This document shows, piece by piece, positions 5,744 to 7,824 of a DNA stretch of 7,824 bases (position 1 is the stretch's first letter; the number at the start of each line of letters is the position of its first letter). The DNA is taken from assembly GCA_030727685.1 (NCBI GenBank), contig JANRBC010000103.1:1-7824 (forward strand), written 5' to 3'. The stretch comes from Ilumatobacteraceae bacterium. Its GTDB lineage: Bacteria; Actinomycetota; Acidimicrobiia; Acidimicrobiales; Ilumatobacteraceae. Under the pieces are notes generated by a model. The model saw only the letters and a program-made list of their open reading frames with translations. It had not been told where the DNA came from and searched no databases. Both the position numbers and the translations under genes were made by a program.

Positions 5744-6649
5744 GTGCCTAAATCATCTGAACGCTCGGGCATCGCCTATGCACTCGGTGCTTACATCACT
5801 TGGGGATTCCTCACAATTTATTGGAAATTCTTAAAAGATTTCAACGCATTCGAACTTATCGGTTGGCGCATTGTTACATCTGCAGTTGTTCTTCTCGCAA
5901 TCTTGATGTACAACAAACAAATTCGCAACCTGATCAGCGCCCTTCGCGACAAAAGTGTTCGCAAAACTATTGCACTCGCAAGCATCATGCTTTCAATCAA
6001 CTGGACAACCTACGTCTGGGCCGTCGTCCATGATCACGTTCTCGAAACCGCTCTCGGCTATTTCATTGCGCCGATCTTCACGATGTTGCTCGGCTTCATC
6101 GTTTTACGCGAACCAATTCGAGTTTCGCACCGCATCATCATTCTGCTAGCCAGCATTGCGATCGCCATCTTGACATATTCATACGGTCAGCCACCTTGGC
6201 GCGCACTGCTCATCGCCACATCTTGGAGCATCTACGGATATCTCAAAAAACAGGTTCCGCTCACAAGTCTCGAAAGTCTGTCAGGCGAAGTAATCGCGCT
6301 GTTGTTGCCGGCAGTCGGCTTGGTAGTGCTCACTTTCAATCGCGCAGATTCAGTTCCGAATATGGCAACAGGCATCGAATGGGCTCTCGTGCTACTTACT
6401 GGTCTAATGACGGCGATACCACTGCTCATGTTTGGTGCTGCGTCTCGACGTGTGCGCCTAAGTGTGCTTGGCCCAATGCAATATTTGGTGCCGACGTTTA
6501 ACTTTCTTTTGGGATGGCTGGTCTACAACGAAGAACTCAACGCACTTCGAGTTGTTGGTTTTGCTTTCGTTTGGGTTGGCCTTGCAATCTTCTTCGCCGA
6601 CTCGTACAAGGCGACAAAACTAATGGCTAAACAGCAGCCGAAACCCTAA
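5744..6649 (+). CDS. rarD: RarD-type EamA/DMT-family transporter
   Basis: A 301-residue inner-membrane protein of the drug/metabolite transporter superfamily. About ten membrane segments are visible, near residues 9-29, 38-55, 73-93, 101-121, 128-147, 150-166, 181-198, 210-231, 240-262 and 267-285. RarD features are clear: AYITWGFLTIYWKFL at the start, ELIGWRIVTS, SINWTTYVWAV, ETALGYFIAPIFTMLLGF with the following LREP, and TAIPLLMFGAASRRVRLS with LGPMQYLVPTFNFLLG. The chloramphenicol-sensitive protein RarD of E. coli names the family, but true substrates are generally unknown. The GTG start at 5744 places the first segment at the usual distance from the N terminus. It diverges from pgi, and its last 23 nt overlap the 3' end of the convergent tetR gene. 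Confidence 0.9.
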   Translation: MPKSSERSGIAYALGAYITWGFLTIYWKFLKDFNAFELIGWRIVTSAVVLLAILMYNKQIRNLISALRDKSVRKTIALASIMLSINWTTYVWAVVHDHVLETALGYFIAPIFTMLLGFIVLREPIRVSHRIIILLASIAIAILTYSYGQPPWRALLIATSWSIYGYLKKQVPLTSLESLSGEVIALLLPAVGLVVLTFNRADSVPNMATGIEWALVLLTGLMTAIPLLMFGAASRRVRLSVLGPMQYLVPTFNFLLGWLVYNEELNALRVVGFAFVWVGLAIFFADSYKATKLMAKQQPKP

Positions 6650-7253
6650 ATGCGGCACCCGCAAGCAACAGTTTCATCGACCTAACTAATTCGGCAGTGC
6701 GCTTCGAGTCGCGATAGACCATGTTGAACCGCGCCAATCCCGCCAAAACAACCATCAACATGTCTTCGAGCGATCGCGCTGAAATTTCTGAATTAACTTC
6801 ACCACGTTCAACCGCCGATTCGGCGATCGTAAGCAAAATTCGACCAATCTGATTGCCAACTGGCAAAACTGCTTTCATTAATTCAGGGTGTCGATGCGCT
6901 TCGCCAGAGACACTGAGCACAAACGAAACGACTGCGGGTTCTCGCCTTGTCAAAGTCGCTAAAGCATCGACCATGCTCGAGATGTTTTCGGTAATCTCGC
7001 GATCGGCGCTGACCGAATCTTGAATCGTCTTACACACGAGACTCTGCACGTCCATAAAGACTGCGACATACATGTCAACTTTCGACGGAAAGTAGTGATA
7101 TATCGCGGCAGTTGTAATGCCAGCAGCCTTTGCCAAATTTTTGTTGGTTGTTGCGTCAAAACCTTCGGTCGCAAAACTGCGTCGGGCTTCTACCAACAAC
7201 CGATTACGCGTGTCAGCGCCTTCGCAACCGATCGGCCGACCCAACTTTGTCAT
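6627..7253 (-). CDS. TetR/AcrR-family transcriptional regulator
   Basis: A 208-residue TetR-family regulator. The N-terminal DNA-binding domain spans about residues 14-60: TRNRLLVEARRSFATEGFDATT, then the HTH LAKAAGITTAAIYHYFPSK at 40-58, ending in the classic YHYF-x-SK helix. The remainder is an all-helical ligand-binding and dimerisation domain of usual size; its ligand cannot be read. It starts at ATG 7253, 17 nt after the alpha/beta hydrolase stop on the same strand, so it may be cotranscribed with and regulate that hydrolase, or use its own promoter (TATCGT 6 nt before the ATG). Its last 23 nt overlap the convergent rarD. Which neighbour it controls is not shown by the sequence. Confidence 0.92.
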   Translation of the reverse strand: MTKLGRPIGCEGADTRNRLLVEARRSFATEGFDATTNKNLAKAAGITTAAIYHYFPSKVDMYVAVFMDVQSLVCKTIQDSVSADREITENISSMVDALATLTRREPAVVSFVLSVSGEAHRHPELMKAVLPVGNQIGRILLTIAESAVERGEVNSEISARSLEDMLMVVLAGLARFNMVYRDSKRTAELVRSMKLLLAGAAFRVSAAV

Positions 7254-7259
7254 GCGCTA

Positions 7260-7265
7260 ACGATA
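7260..7265 (-). promoter_or_regulatory. -10 element TATCGT, leaderless promoter candidate for the tetR gene
   Basis: On the minus strand TATCGT (TANNNT) is followed by 6 nt (TAGCGC) and ATG 7253. It lies in the 17-nt gap after the hydrolase gene. A small inverted repeat, ACGA (7260-7263) with TCGT (7268-7271), overlaps it and could be part of an operator, though arms this short are weak evidence. Confidence 0.35.
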
Positions 7266-7270
7266 CGTCG

Positions 7271-7824
7271 TCAGCCGCGCAACATCCGAGTCAGAGCACT
7301 TGCCAATTCAACTGGTTTATCGCCTTGCACCGAGTGTCCTGCACCGTCAATCACTAAAACTTCAGCATCGGGTTTGCGACGCAACAGTTCAGCGATATCG
7401 GCGTCGTCAACCACTGGCGAAATACCACCGCGTACAAGGGTCATTGAAGACTTAAGACTTTCAATCACGCTCCAAAGTGCCGAAATTCGATCTAATCGCT
7501 TTGCCGAATCTTCTTTAGACGGATGCGTCGAGCGGTCGTATCGCCATTGCCACGAACCATCTTCAAGTTGTTTGGCATTATGCAAAATTCCGCGACGTAA
7601 CGAACTTTCGCTGCGAGTCGGGTTGTGCTCGATCGTACGTTTCAGCAATTCTTCAAAACTGGCAAAAGATTGTGGTCCGTTAACAAAATCAGTTATCGCT
7701 TTCGATTTCTCAGAGTTGACACCCGGAGTTATATCAACAACAACGATTTTCGACGCAAGATCAGGGCGCATGCCGGCCAATGCCACGGTTGTTAATCCGC
7801 CAAGAGACATGCCGACAATTAGTT
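7271..7824 (-). CDS. Alpha/beta-fold hydrolase, C-terminal part (5' end outside window)
   Basis: The minus-strand frame stays open to the window edge and begins LIVGMSLGGLTTVALAG, which is the nucleophile elbow (G-x-S-x-G) of an alpha/beta hydrolase; the N-terminal part with the oxyanion-hole strand lies outside. Downstream, the cap region is followed by a strand LVRGGISPVVDDADI, where the catalytic acid is expected, and by the catalytic His in IDGAGHSVQGDKP. The terminal helix ELASALTRMLRG completes the fold. The acid residue is not certain: the usual G-x-x-D position reads GGIS, and one of the Asp residues just after may serve. The substrate is unknown; esterase, epoxide hydrolase or C-C hydrolase are all possible. 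The tetR gene follows 17 nt downstream. Confidence 0.88.
   Translation of the reverse strand, partial: LIVGMSLGGLTTVALAGMRPDLASKIVVVDITPGVNSEKSKAITDFVNGPQSFASFEELLKRTIEHNPTRSESSLRRGILHNAKQLEDGSWQWRYDRSTHPSKEDSAKRLDRISALWSVIESLKSSMTLVRGGISPVVDDADIAELLRRKPDAEVLVIDGAGHSVQGDKPVELASALTRMLRG

Noticed and set aside
6651..6663. TGCGG-CAC-CCGCA hairpin just after the rarD stop
   Set aside because: A perfect 5-bp stem, but no T-run follows on the plus strand and only a broken one on the minus strand. It lies within tetR coding sequence, so it is not called a terminator.
1..7824. Defence system, mobile element, CRISPR array or biosynthetic cluster
   Set aside because: No transposase, integrase, direct-repeat array, toxin-antitoxin pair or pathway gene set was found. 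The PhoH, exonuclease and WYL genes individually occur in defence settings, but here each matches its ordinary housekeeping family and they are not organised as one operon.

Overview
The window looks like ordinary chromosome from an actinobacterium with about half G+C. The evidence is a WhiB-type Fe-S regulator (a family confined to Actinobacteria and their phages) and an adjacent pafB-pafC pair of WYL regulators (typical of Actinobacteria). The moderate base composition and the mix of genes would suit an aquatic Acidimicrobiia/Ilumatobacteraceae-like lineage, but that placement is inference with low confidence. No RNA genes, insertion sequences, CRISPR arrays, integrases or prophage genes were seen. 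There is no gene-free stretch over 300 bases; the longest is the 104 bases before the whiB-like gene.

Layout, left to right. Plus strand: the 3' end of a PhoH-family ATPase, a WhiB-like regulator, a limonene-epoxide-hydrolase-like protein and a stand-alone DEDDh (DnaQ-like) 3'-5' exonuclease that ends in an intrinsic terminator. Minus strand, read right to left: pgi (glucose-6-phosphate isomerase), then pafB and pafC, the last two overlapping by 4 nt. Plus strand again: a RarD-type EamA transporter, divergent from pgi across 32 bp. Minus strand: a TetR-family regulator whose 3' end overlaps that of the transporter, preceded (in transcription order) by the 3' part of an alpha/beta hydrolase that runs off the window.

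Functionally the window mixes central metabolism (pgi), transport (rarD) and stress or DNA-damage functions (PafBC as a damage-response activator, WhiB, the exonuclease, the PhoH ATPase). It is not one dedicated system, and I found no convincing undescribed multi-gene system.

The most notable signal is regulatory. Six of the eight genes whose starts are visible have a TANNNT -10-like hexamer ending only 6 to 8 nt before the start codon, with no good Shine-Dalgarno sequence. This is the arrangement expected for leaderless mRNAs, and it also helps choose starts. Other points are a histone-H1-like Lys/Arg/Ala/Ser tail on PafC encoded partly by an 18-bp tandem repeat, an intrinsic terminator written into the last codons of the convergent pafC, back-to-back divergent -10 elements between pgi and rarD, and a TTACA-N4-TGTAA inverted repeat upstream of the whiB-like gene.
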